From NCBI GenBank assembly GCA_013822085.1, contig PNJV01000020.1, forward strand, positions 1 through 39,852: a stretch of DNA of 39,852 nt, read 5' to 3'. Shown one piece after another: positions 15,402-22,386 of the stretch. This DNA comes from Isosphaera sp. GTDB taxonomy: Bacteria > Planctomycetota > Phycisphaerae > Phycisphaerales > UBA1924. A program made the translations under genes and the position numbers. The notes beneath the pieces are model-generated. The model was given only the letters and a program-made list of their open reading frames with translations. It did no database searches and was not told the DNA's origin. How positions within the stretch are numbered: position 1 is the stretch's first letter; each line of letters begins with the position of its first letter.

Positions 15402-17006
15402 ATGAAGATCGACCCAACCACGCACGTCTCGCTCCCGGCTGACAGCAACCAGGCCCGCGGGATCGCCGAGTTCGCGTTGGCCTTCCTCTACGGCTCGGCC
15501 GGCTCCACCGGCGGGCGCGGCGAGCCCGACCGCTCGGTGATCGAGCGCACGAACCTCTTCCTGACCGACGCGATCATCTGCGGCGTCTCGGCCTTGGCCC
15601 TGCGGACGGCGGCCCCGACGATCCTGCGCGCCGAGGCCCTGCGATCGGCGGCCCCCGCGGCCGGGTTCGGCACCCTGCGCGGCGTCAGCGCCAGGCAGGT
15701 CACGCCGGGGGCGACGGTCCTGGGCTCGGACACGCCGGTGGCGCCCGAGAAGGCCATCGCCGCCAACGCCGCCGCCGTGCGCGAGTGGGACTCCAACGGC
15801 ACCAACTTCGGCTACAACCCCGCGCTGGGCCACACCGCCGGCGAGTTCGGGCACAACGACTACTACGCCGTGCCGATCGCTGCTGCCCAGCTGGTGGGCG
15901 GCGACGGCCTCTTTGCCATGCGCGGCATGGTCCTGCTCGACGAGATCCGCGGGCGGCTGGCCGAGGTCTTCTCGCTCAAGACCTACAAGATCGACCACGT
16001 CCTCCACGGCGCCATCGCTTCGGCGGCCGTCTACGGCGCCATGCTCGGGGGCACGGCCGAGCAGATCGAGCACGCCATCGGCATGGTCGTGGCCCACCAC
16101 GTGCCCTTCCGCGCCATACGCCACGGCAAGCAGCTCTCGGACTCCAAGGGCGCCTCGGCGGCGATCTCCACCGAGGCGGCCGTGGTGGCCACCCACCGCG
16201 CCCTGGCCGGCTTCGTCGGCCCCAAGGACATCTTCCGCAACCCCGAGGCCGTCTTCTGCCTCTTCAAGAAGCCCGACCAGAAGAACCACTCCCCCTTCAA
16301 CCTGATCCTCACCCGCGCCGGCGCCGACTTTGCTGTCATGGGAATGCACTTCAAGCTCGGGCTCTACGAGCACCAGTCCGCCGGGGCCATCCAGGCCCTG
16401 CTGGACCTGCTCAAGAAGCACCCGGGCCTGCTGACCGACCCGCAGGGCGCCCGCGTCCGCGGCGTGCGCGTCGTGGCCTACGAGCCGGCGTACTCGATCA
16501 TCGGCGACCCGGCCAAGCGCGACCCGCACACGCGCCAGTCGGCCGACCACTCCATGGTCTACATCATCGCCACGCTGCTGCGCAAGGCCCTCCAGAAGCG
16601 CACCGCCGACTGGGCCACCCTCATGCTCGAACCGGCCGACTACTCCCTGGCGGCCATCCACGACCCGCTCACACGCCGGCTGATGGACAAGGTCTCGTTC
16701 CAGCACGGCGGCCCCGAGTACGACTCGGGCTACCCCGAGGGGATCCCCGCCAGCGTCGTGATCACCGACGACGTCGGGCACGACCACGACAGCGGGCTGG
16801 TCATGTTCCCCACGGGCCACGCGCGCAACACCGCCGGCACGCTGCACAAGCTCCTTGAGCACAAGTTCATGCGCCTGGGCGCGCTGGGCGTCTCGAACCC
16901 GACGGCGCTGGTCAAGCGGTTCGAGGGCTTCGACCGCAAGTCCGTGGCCCAGGTCGCCCAGGCCCACGGCTTCCCGATCGCCTTCGCCTCCGAACGCTAC
17001 GAGTGA
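15402..17006 (+). CDS. prpD: MmgE/PrpD family protein, probable 2-methylcitrate dehydratase
   Basis: A 534-residue MmgE/PrpD-family enzyme. PrpD dehydrates 2-methylcitrate to methylaconitate in the methylcitrate cycle, which oxidises propionyl-CoA to pyruvate. Supporting stretches are VREWDSNGTNFGY and HTAGEFGHNDYYAVPIAAAQ (the family's helical active-site region), KTYKIDHVLHGAIASAAVYG, and near the C-terminus RLMDKVSFQHGGPEYDSGYP. It is somewhat longer than E. coli PrpD (483). The start ATG (MKIDPTTHVSLPAD) is chosen because upstream in-frame sequence is C-run DNA that codes for prolines. No ribosome-binding site is obvious. The gene for methylisocitrate lyase (prpB) lies 1.6 kb downstream, which supports the assignment; no methylcitrate synthase gene is in the window. 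Some family members act on other substrates. Confidence 0.88.
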   Translation: MKIDPTTHVSLPADSNQARGIAEFALAFLYGSAGSTGGRGEPDRSVIERTNLFLTDAIICGVSALALRTAAPTILRAEALRSAAPAAGFGTLRGVSARQVTPGATVLGSDTPVAPEKAIAANAAAVREWDSNGTNFGYNPALGHTAGEFGHNDYYAVPIAAAQLVGGDGLFAMRGMVLLDEIRGRLAEVFSLKTYKIDHVLHGAIASAAVYGAMLGGTAEQIEHAIGMVVAHHVPFRAIRHGKQLSDSKGASAAISTEAAVVATHRALAGFVGPKDIFRNPEAVFCLFKKPDQKNHSPFNLILTRAGADFAVMGMHFKLGLYEHQSAGAIQALLDLLKKHPGLLTDPQGARVRGVRVVAYEPAYSIIGDPAKRDPHTRQSADHSMVYIIATLLRKALQKRTADWATLMLEPADYSLAAIHDPLTRRLMDKVSFQHGGPEYDSGYPEGIPASVVITDDVGHDHDSGLVMFPTGHARNTAGTLHKLLEHKFMRLGALGVSNPTALVKRFEGFDRKSVAQVAQAHGFPIAFASERYE

Positions 17007-17019
17007 CCCGCCGCGCCCC

Positions 17020-18546
17020 TCAGCGCCCCGCCGTGGCGAAGGTGACCGGGCCGCGGTTGCCCTCGGCGTCGTAGGCGCGCACGCCGATCTGGAAGTCGTC
17101 CTTGCTCACCGGCACGCGGGCGGTGGCCGTGTTGCCCACGTCGAAGGCGGCGGTCCAGTCGTGCTCGGTGGTGGCGCGGTAGACCACCTCGTAGCCGGCC
17201 ACGTCGGGGCTCGGGCTGGGCTCCCAGCGCAGCGTGGTGTCGTTGGCCAGCTGGCGCGTGAGCATCACCACGCGACGCGGCGGGCGCGGGCTCTGGGCCA
17301 ACGCCACCGCTGACGCGGCGACCAGCCGCACGACCCGCGCCAGGTACTGATAGTCCACGTACTGGGGCAGGTCGCCGATGGCCTGGCCGTCGGGCCCCTG
17401 GCGCACGTCCTGGTGCTGCCGCTCGTACCGCTCGGGGACGTTGACGAAGCGCACCGCCGGGAAGCCCTCGTCGCCGAAGGGCAGGTGATCCCCGCCGCGG
17501 AGGTAGCGGTCGGCGCGGAAGATCAGCAGCGGCTCGACCGAGCCGAGCGCCGCCGCCTGCGGCCCGATCGAGCGCACGAACCGGGCCAGCTGCCTGCTGG
17601 GCGAGTCGCTCTCGGCGGCGGTGTCGCGGATGGCGCTGACCTGCTCGATGGTCAGGCGCCGGGTGAGCCCCTGGCTAAAGACCCGCACCCGGCCCTCGTC
17701 GCGCACGCGCACGCCGTCGGGGCCGACGTGCCCGGTCGGGTCGCCCACGATGTCCATGTTGAGCACGCCGACGATCGGGAGCCCAAGCCGGGCGGCGTCC
17801 GAGGCCAGCCGGGCCGCGCCCAGCAGCCCCTGCTCCTCGCCGACGGTGGCCGCCAGGACGACGGTCGCGTCCAGGTCCAGGCCCCCCAGCGCGCGGGCGA
17901 TCTCCAGCAGGGCCACGGTGCCCGAGCCGTTGTCGTTGGCCCCCGGCGCGTCGGAGGTCGCGTCCAGCGGGTCGGTGGCGCGGCTGTCGTAGTGGCCCAG
18001 GACCCACACCTGCGGCTCGCCGGCAAGGTCGTCGAGCGAGGCGACGGCCCTGCCCGCCGCCCGCATCGCCGCTGAGGGCAGCACCGCCAGGACGTTGGTC
18101 ATCGTGACCTCCCGGGGCACTCGGACCGTCGGGGGCTGCGTGAACGTGTGCATGATGACCGCCACGCGGCCCTGGGCGGTGCCCTCGAAGCGCTCGCGCA
18201 GCCAGCGCGCAGCGGCGCCGATCCCCCGGCGATCGTCGGCCTGATCCGAGAGCGTGTGCCGCGTCCCGAACCCCACCAGCGCCGCCAGGTCGTCCTTGAG
18301 CCGCTCGGCCGAGACGCCCTGGAGCCCCCGGGCGAGCGCCGCCGACGCCGACCCGCGCAGGGCTTCCAGCGGGGGCGCGACCGCTGCCGCCGGCGTCCGG
18401 ACGACCTCCGGCGGCGGCCCCGCTGCTGGCTCACGCGCGGGGGCCGGAGCGGGCGCCACGGGCGCCGGGGGTGCGGCCGGTGCGGACACGCCCGCCATCA
18501 GTGCCACGAACGCTGCGACGGACCTGCCGACATTGGGGTGCCTCAT
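17020..18546 (-). CDS. Secreted M28-family zinc aminopeptidase with C-terminal fibronectin type III-like domain
   Basis: A 508-residue exported metallopeptidase. Residues 1-24 form a signal peptide (basic start, AAFVALMAGVSAPA), followed by an Ala/Pro-rich linker to about 60. The M28 domain has the co-catalytic zinc ligands His185 and Asp187 in LGHYDSRATD, bridging Asp205 in GANDNGSGT, the EE pair in VGEEQGLLGA (237-238), Asp in LNMDIVGD, and a late His in YERQHQ. About residues 425-508 look like a fibronectin type III fold (LRWEPSPSPDVAGYEVVYRAT). It probably trims peptides in the periplasm or outside. It lies on the opposite strand between prpD (convergent, 13 bases) and prpB (divergent, 52 bases), so it is not co-transcribed with them. 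Confidence 0.9.
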   Translation of the reverse strand: MRHPNVGRSVAAFVALMAGVSAPAAPPAPVAPAPAPAREPAAGPPPEVVRTPAAAVAPPLEALRGSASAALARGLQGVSAERLKDDLAALVGFGTRHTLSDQADDRRGIGAAARWLRERFEGTAQGRVAVIMHTFTQPPTVRVPREVTMTNVLAVLPSAAMRAAGRAVASLDDLAGEPQVWVLGHYDSRATDPLDATSDAPGANDNGSGTVALLEIARALGGLDLDATVVLAATVGEEQGLLGAARLASDAARLGLPIVGVLNMDIVGDPTGHVGPDGVRVRDEGRVRVFSQGLTRRLTIEQVSAIRDTAAESDSPSRQLARFVRSIGPQAAALGSVEPLLIFRADRYLRGGDHLPFGDEGFPAVRFVNVPERYERQHQDVRQGPDGQAIGDLPQYVDYQYLARVVRLVAASAVALAQSPRPPRRVVMLTRQLANDTTLRWEPSPSPDVAGYEVVYRATTEHDWTAAFDVGNTATARVPVSKDDFQIGVRAYDAEGNRGPVTFATAGR

Positions 18547-18553
18547 ACCGCAG

Positions 18554-18559
18554 GTTGTA
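18554..18559 (-). promoter_or_regulatory. Predicted -10 element for the M28 peptidase gene
   Basis: TACAAC on the minus strand ends 7 bases before the ATG at 18546. It mirrors the TACAAC in front of the divergent prpB, so the apparent inverted repeat in this 52-base gap is explained by two facing -10 boxes. Confidence 0.35.
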
Positions 18560-18586
18560 CCACACCCGGCGGGCCCGTGCCAGCCC

Positions 18587-18592
18587 TACAAC
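18587..18592 (+). promoter_or_regulatory. Predicted -10 element for prpB
   Basis: TACAAC ends exactly 6 bases before the ATG at 18599, the spacing seen before several other genes of the window, although its last base is C rather than T. It predicts a leaderless prpB message. Confidence 0.35.
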
Positions 18593-18598
18593 AACCCC

Positions 18599-19519
18599 AT
18601 GAGCCACGCCCCCTCACCCGCCGACAGGCTCCGGGCCGCCATGAACGCCGGCTGCGTCCAGGCCCCCGGCGCCTTCAACGCCCTGTGCGCCCGCGCGATC
18701 GCGCGGGCCGGCTTCCCCGCCTGCTACATCTCGGGCGCAGCCACCTCCGTGTGCGCGGGCGTCCCGGACGTGGGGCTCCTCTCCCTAGAGCACTTCGTTG
18801 GGTCGATCCGCCAGTCCGCTGTGGCCTCCGGGCTGCCCGTCATCGCCGACGCCGACACCGGCTTTGGCGAGGCCGAGATGGTCCGCCGCGCCGTGCTCGA
18901 ATACGCCCACGCCGGCGCCGCGGCCCTGCACATCGAGGACCAGCAGTTCCCCAAGCGCTGCGGCCATCTCGACGGCAAGTCCCTCGTCCCCACCGACCAC
19001 ATGGCCGAGAAGGTCCAGTGGGCCGCTGCTGCGGCACGCGACGCGGCCGTGCGATCACGCGGCCCCGGCGCCGCGCCGGCCCTGATCGTCTGCGCCCGGA
19101 CCGACGCCCGCGGCGTCGAGGGCTTCGACGCCGCCGTCCGCCGGGCCGCCGAGTACGCCCGCGCCGGCGCCGAGATGATCTTCCCCGAGGGGCTCGCCAC
19201 CGAGGAGGAGTTCGGGCTCTTTGCCCAGCGCGTCCGCGACGCCCTGGGCAGCAGCCGCAGGCTGTTCCTGCTGGCCAACATGACCGAGTTCGGCAAGACC
19301 CCCATGATCCCGCTGAGCCGGTTCGCCAGCCTCGGCTACGACTGCGTCATCTACCCCGTCTCGCTGCTGCGGATATCCATGGCGGCCACAGCCGCGGCCC
19401 TGCGGACGCTGCGCCAGCACGGCGGGCTCGAGCCGCTCCTGGATCAGATGCAGACCCGCGCCCAGCTCTACGAGCTGATCGATTACCAGCCCGGCACGCC
19501 CTGGCCGATGCCGGTGTGA
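18599..19519 (+). CDS. prpB: Isocitrate lyase/PEP mutase superfamily protein, probable methylisocitrate lyase
   Basis: A 306-residue TIM-barrel lyase that would split 2-methylisocitrate into pyruvate and succinate, the last step of the methylcitrate cycle. Diagnostic pieces are PGAFNALCARAIARAGF, VIADADTGFGE with the Mg-binding Asp residues (about 80-90), HIEDQQFPKRCGH containing the catalytic Cys of the KRCGH loop, LIVCARTDARG and MIFPEGL. E. coli PrpB has KRCGHR; here it is KRCGHL, a variant I also associate with PrpB and with dimethylmalate lyase, so the exact substrate is likely but not proven. The nearby prpD supports PrpB. ATG 18599 is supported by the -10 element 6 bases upstream; longer frames run antisense into the M28 gene. 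Confidence 0.88.
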   Translation: MSHAPSPADRLRAAMNAGCVQAPGAFNALCARAIARAGFPACYISGAATSVCAGVPDVGLLSLEHFVGSIRQSAVASGLPVIADADTGFGEAEMVRRAVLEYAHAGAAALHIEDQQFPKRCGHLDGKSLVPTDHMAEKVQWAAAAARDAAVRSRGPGAAPALIVCARTDARGVEGFDAAVRRAAEYARAGAEMIFPEGLATEEEFGLFAQRVRDALGSSRRLFLLANMTEFGKTPMIPLSRFASLGYDCVIYPVSLLRISMAATAAALRTLRQHGGLEPLLDQMQTRAQLYELIDYQPGTPWPMPV

Positions 19520-19570
19520 CCCGCCGGGCTCAGCTGAGCGTCAGCGCGTGCCCGCGACGCACGCCTAGAT

Positions 19571-19597
19571 AAAAAAACCGGCCCAGTAGGGGCCGGT
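19571..19597 (-). terminator. Rho-independent terminator after the pilin-like gene
   Basis: A perfect 8-base-pair stem (ACCGGCCC at 19577-19584 with GGGCCGGT at 19590-19597) and a five-base loop are followed on the minus strand by seven T (19571-19577). It stands 48 bases beyond the pilin stop and faces prpB, ending 51 bases after the prpB stop. The same stem lacks a T-run on the plus strand. Confidence 0.85.
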
Positions 19598-19644
19598 CTG
19601 TTGCGTTCGCATGTGCGTTGTTAGTAGAAGGAAATCTCAACCGA

Positions 19645-20861
19645 TCAGGGAACCACGTACGGGCGCTGCGTCGTGGCGTTGGCGCCCTGATTGGCGAACT
19701 CCAATCGCGTGGCGTTCCAGAACGCGTTGGCCTGGGTCTCGGTGAACGTGCTGTTAGTAGGGAACCAGATGTTGGGCTCACCGGCCAGGCGGTCGCTGCG
19801 AAGCTCGACGTGGCCGTCGAAGAAGACCAGGTTGCCGTCCACCTCGCTGATGGCCCCGCCCCCGCGGCGAACGTTGTGCCGGAACGCGAACGGGCGGTTA
19901 TCGGGAACTGACGCGGGTTCGAGAGGTGATCGTCGCGGAAGGCCTCACCGGGAGCGGCGGCACGGTCAAGCATGCGACCGATGTTTGTCCAGGCGCCGTT
20001 GTCGGCGAACGAGCCGCCCGCGGTTGCCGAGAGCTGAGTGTTGATCGTGGGATCACCACCTGCGCGGCTTGCGGTGTTCGAGAAGCGCGCCCCCTCCATG
20101 AACATCAGCTTGTTGGCAGCCAGGCCGACACGATCGATCCGCGGGAAGTAGACGCCGCGGCTGCTCTGACCGGCAAAGAACTGAGTTTCTCCCGTCTGTG
20201 CGCCGGAGTTGACCCGCGGGACCGCGACGAACTGCGTCGAAGACTCATACGAGATGATCGGGCCGGGGCCGATCTGCGCGAGCCTGGCGCCGCTGCCGAG
20301 GTTCCGAGGATCGGTCACCTGCACGTCAAGGACGTTGTTGGGGCAGCGGAACTCTTCCAGTCGGCGGAGCCAATCGAACCGCAGGCCGCGGGTCTGCTCG
20401 ACGGCGCCGCTGGAGCTCTGCGGCAGGGGGCCCGCGGCGATGTCATCGCCGGGACCCTGCTTGCCCGAGAACGCGGCCAGCGGGCCGTAGTGATCCCAGT
20501 TCTGCACGGCCACGCCGTTGAACGTCGCCTGCACGCCGCCGGCGGAGCTGATGTTCTGGAGCCGACGGCTGCGGGCGCGGTACTGCACCGGGATGTCCCC
20601 GGTTTCCACAGCGTGGAGGCCGCTGGTGGCCGGGCTGCCGGCCAGCTCGCCCTTGTACTCGTTCGTGTAGGCGATGTGGGCCTGGGCCATCGAGCGCATG
20701 TTGTTGCCGCACACGGCGATCCGGCCCAGCTCCCGGGCCCTGGAGAGCGCGGGCAGCAGGATGCCGATCAACAGCGTGATGATCGCTATGACGACCAGGA
20801 GCTCGATGAGCGTGAACGCTCGGGAGCCGCGGCCCCCCAACTGACGCGACGCGGATGTCAT
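19645..20861 (-). pseudogene. Type IV pilin-like protein (prepilin N-terminal domain), frameshifted near the C-terminus
   Basis: Begins [10 protein letters not shown] and has a short basic leader followed by [19 protein letters not shown], the prepilin cleavage/methylation site and membrane helix with Glu at +5. The residue before the cut is Ala, where Gly is usual. The rest is the large secreted domain typical of planctomycete pseudopilins, about 400 residues in all. The frame breaks near 19902: after HLSNPRQFP the reading goes wrong, but one extra base there yields [13 protein letters not shown] and continues into [16 protein letters not shown] and a stop at 19645. The mutation may be a sequencing error. 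ATG 20861 has a GGAG site 9 bases upstream. GC content and third-position GC are visibly lower than in neighbouring genes. Probable role: surface filament or secretion-system pseudopilin; no pilus machinery is nearby. Confidence 0.8.
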
Positions 20862-20983
20862 CTGATGAGTCTCCGTAACGCCTCGGCACGCGGCAAAGAC
20901 CCCGCGCGCCGAGCCCCGCCCCTTCCGGCCTCGGTGTGCTGCGGACGCGAGCAAGCACAACGCGAGCGTTCAGAGGTGGTCAG

Positions 20984-21011
20984 AGTGTACCCGTGCGCCT
21001 CAAAGAGCCAA
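20984..21011 (-). promoter_or_regulatory. Predicted promoter of the pilin-like gene
   Basis: On the minus strand TTGGCT (21006-21011) and TACACT (20984-20989) are separated by 16 bases. Transcription would begin near 20977, leaving a leader of about 115 bases. The region is more AT-rich than its surroundings. Confidence 0.35.
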
Positions 21012-21054
21012 TTCGTTCACCCCGATCCTCGCGGTTTCTTTACGCATTCTGAAC

Positions 21055-21092
21055 AATAAAACCGGCTCCCTGTCATTGACAGATCCGGGAGC
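21055..21092 (-). terminator. Probable terminator of the ispH-hpn operon
   Basis: On the minus strand GCTCC...GGAGC encloses a second stem, CTGTC with GACAG around an AAT loop, with a bulge between them, followed by a T-rich tail (TTTTATT). It lies 65 bases past the stop of the EEP-fold gene, the last of the operon. Confidence 0.6.
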
Positions 21093-21156
21093 ACTGATCT
21101 CAGTGCGGAGTTCCCCGAGCGACCTAGAACAACGGCCTGCGCGCGCCCGGTATGGG

Positions 21157-22386
21157 TCACTCGGGCGCGTCACCGCGGCGCGGTGCCGGCGTGATATCCA
21201 CTGCCACCGGCAGGTGGTCCGACGCCCACCCGGCCGGGCCCTGGCCCCACACGCCAACCACCCGCTCGTGCGGGTCGGCGGAGCTTGGTTCGGGGTTAGC
21301 CAGGGCCGCTGCGGGCGCGCCGAGCACGAACGCCGCCCCGGGCGCAGCGATTGCGCTGCTGGCGTGCCAGATGAGGACGCCGTCGATCCGTCGGCCCGAG
21401 GCGTGGGTGATCGCAATTGGGTCGCTCTGCGGCAGCTCGCCAAATGGGTCCAGCCAGAGCGTCGGGTCGTACTCAAGCCGCCCCGGCTCGCTGGGCTGAG
21501 CGTTGAAATCGCCCAGGACCAGCACATGGGCGCGGGGATGATCGCGCGCGTCCTGCGCAGCGAGCGCCGCGGTGGCCGTGGCCTCAGCACGCCGCCAGTA
21601 GGCGCCGGCGGGCCCGGACTTCTGGTGCACCACGTACAGGATCAGCCCGCTGGGGTCGCGCGGGGCGGTCTTATCGGCGGGGAGATCCACAAGGACGCGC
21701 AGCGGGCCACGCCGGAAGCGGACCGGCTGGCCGGCCAGCTGGTGGCGCTGGGGGCCCCAGTGCTGCGGGTGGACGCCGCCGATCTGGGCGTCGGGCCAGA
21801 CCGTGGCGCCGCCGAGCGGGAACCGGCTCAGGACGGCCTGCTCGATGCCGCGTGCGTCGCCGACATCCAGCGAGGCGGCGTGCGCGTAGCCCATCCCGGC
21901 GAGGTACCGGTCGCGGAACGCTTCGAGCTCCTGGAGCGAGCCGACCTCCTGGAGGGCCAGCACGTCGGCGTCCAGGGCCCGGATCACGCGCGCTGCAGCG
22001 TGCAGCTCGTCGTCGGGCTTTGGCAGGGCCGCAGAGGCCCGGCGGGCATCGCTGGGGGACTCGGGCCACAGGAACAGGTCCTGAAGGTTCCAGCTGGCAA
22101 CGCGGACCGCGCCCGGCGCGCGCCGCGGGGGCTCGGGGATGCCAAACCGCGGCGGCTGGCGCCCTTGAGCAGCCGGCGCAGCCGACGCGCCCTGGGGCTC
22201 GGCGGGCAGGCGCACGCCGTCGCGGAGCGGCGCCGTGAGCATCGCGCCGGCGCACGCGACCAGGGCCAGCGCCAGGGCGCGCCACGCCCAGGCGTCCCAC
22301 CGCGCTGCGCTGCTGAGGGCTTGCCGACCGGGGCCCGGGCCCGCAGCTGCGCCGGCGGTGGCGCGGGCCGACGCCGCGGGGTTCAC
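21157..22386 (-). CDS. Membrane-anchored endonuclease/exonuclease/phosphatase (EEP) fold protein
   Basis: A 409-residue protein of the EEP (DNase I, inositol phosphatase, sphingomyelinase) fold. A hydrophobic helix at about residues 33-53 anchors it, with the catalytic domain outside. Catalytic motifs are complete: Asn100 in ASWNLQDLF, Glu147 in LALQEVGS, His254 in YVVHQKS, Asp293 and Asn295 in GDFNAQPSE, and Asp390-His391 in ASDHLPVAVDI. Substrate is unknown: phospholipid, nucleic acid or phosphate ester are all possible for the fold. I chose the GTG start at 22386 because it overlaps the hpnE stop in a GTGA, the same coupling seen at the other hpn junctions; frames continuing upstream lie inside hpnE. 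Being coupled to squalene genes suggests, but does not prove, a lipid-related role. Confidence 0.85.
   Translation of the reverse strand: MNPAASARATAGAAAGPGPGRQALSSAARWDAWAWRALALALVACAGAMLTAPLRDGVRLPAEPQGASAAPAAQGRQPPRFGIPEPPRRAPGAVRVASWNLQDLFLWPESPSDARRASAALPKPDDELHAAARVIRALDADVLALQEVGSLQELEAFRDRYLAGMGYAHAASLDVGDARGIEQAVLSRFPLGGATVWPDAQIGGVHPQHWGPQRHQLAGQPVRFRRGPLRVLVDLPADKTAPRDPSGLILYVVHQKSGPAGAYWRRAEATATAALAAQDARDHPRAHVLVLGDFNAQPSEPGRLEYDPTLWLDPFGELPQSDPIAITHASGRRIDGVLIWHASSAIAAPGAAFVLGAPAAALANPEPSSADPHERVVGVWGQGPAGWASDHLPVAVDITPAPRRGDAPE

Noticed and set aside
18570..18590. TGGCAC on the minus strand as a sigma-54 promoter for M28
   Set aside because: The TTGC element expected at the -12 position is missing.
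18554..18592. Inverted repeat GTTGTA...TACAAC between M28 and prpB as a repressor operator
   Set aside because: The arms are only 6 bases and coincide with two facing -10-like boxes at the start-proximal spacing, which explains the symmetry more simply.
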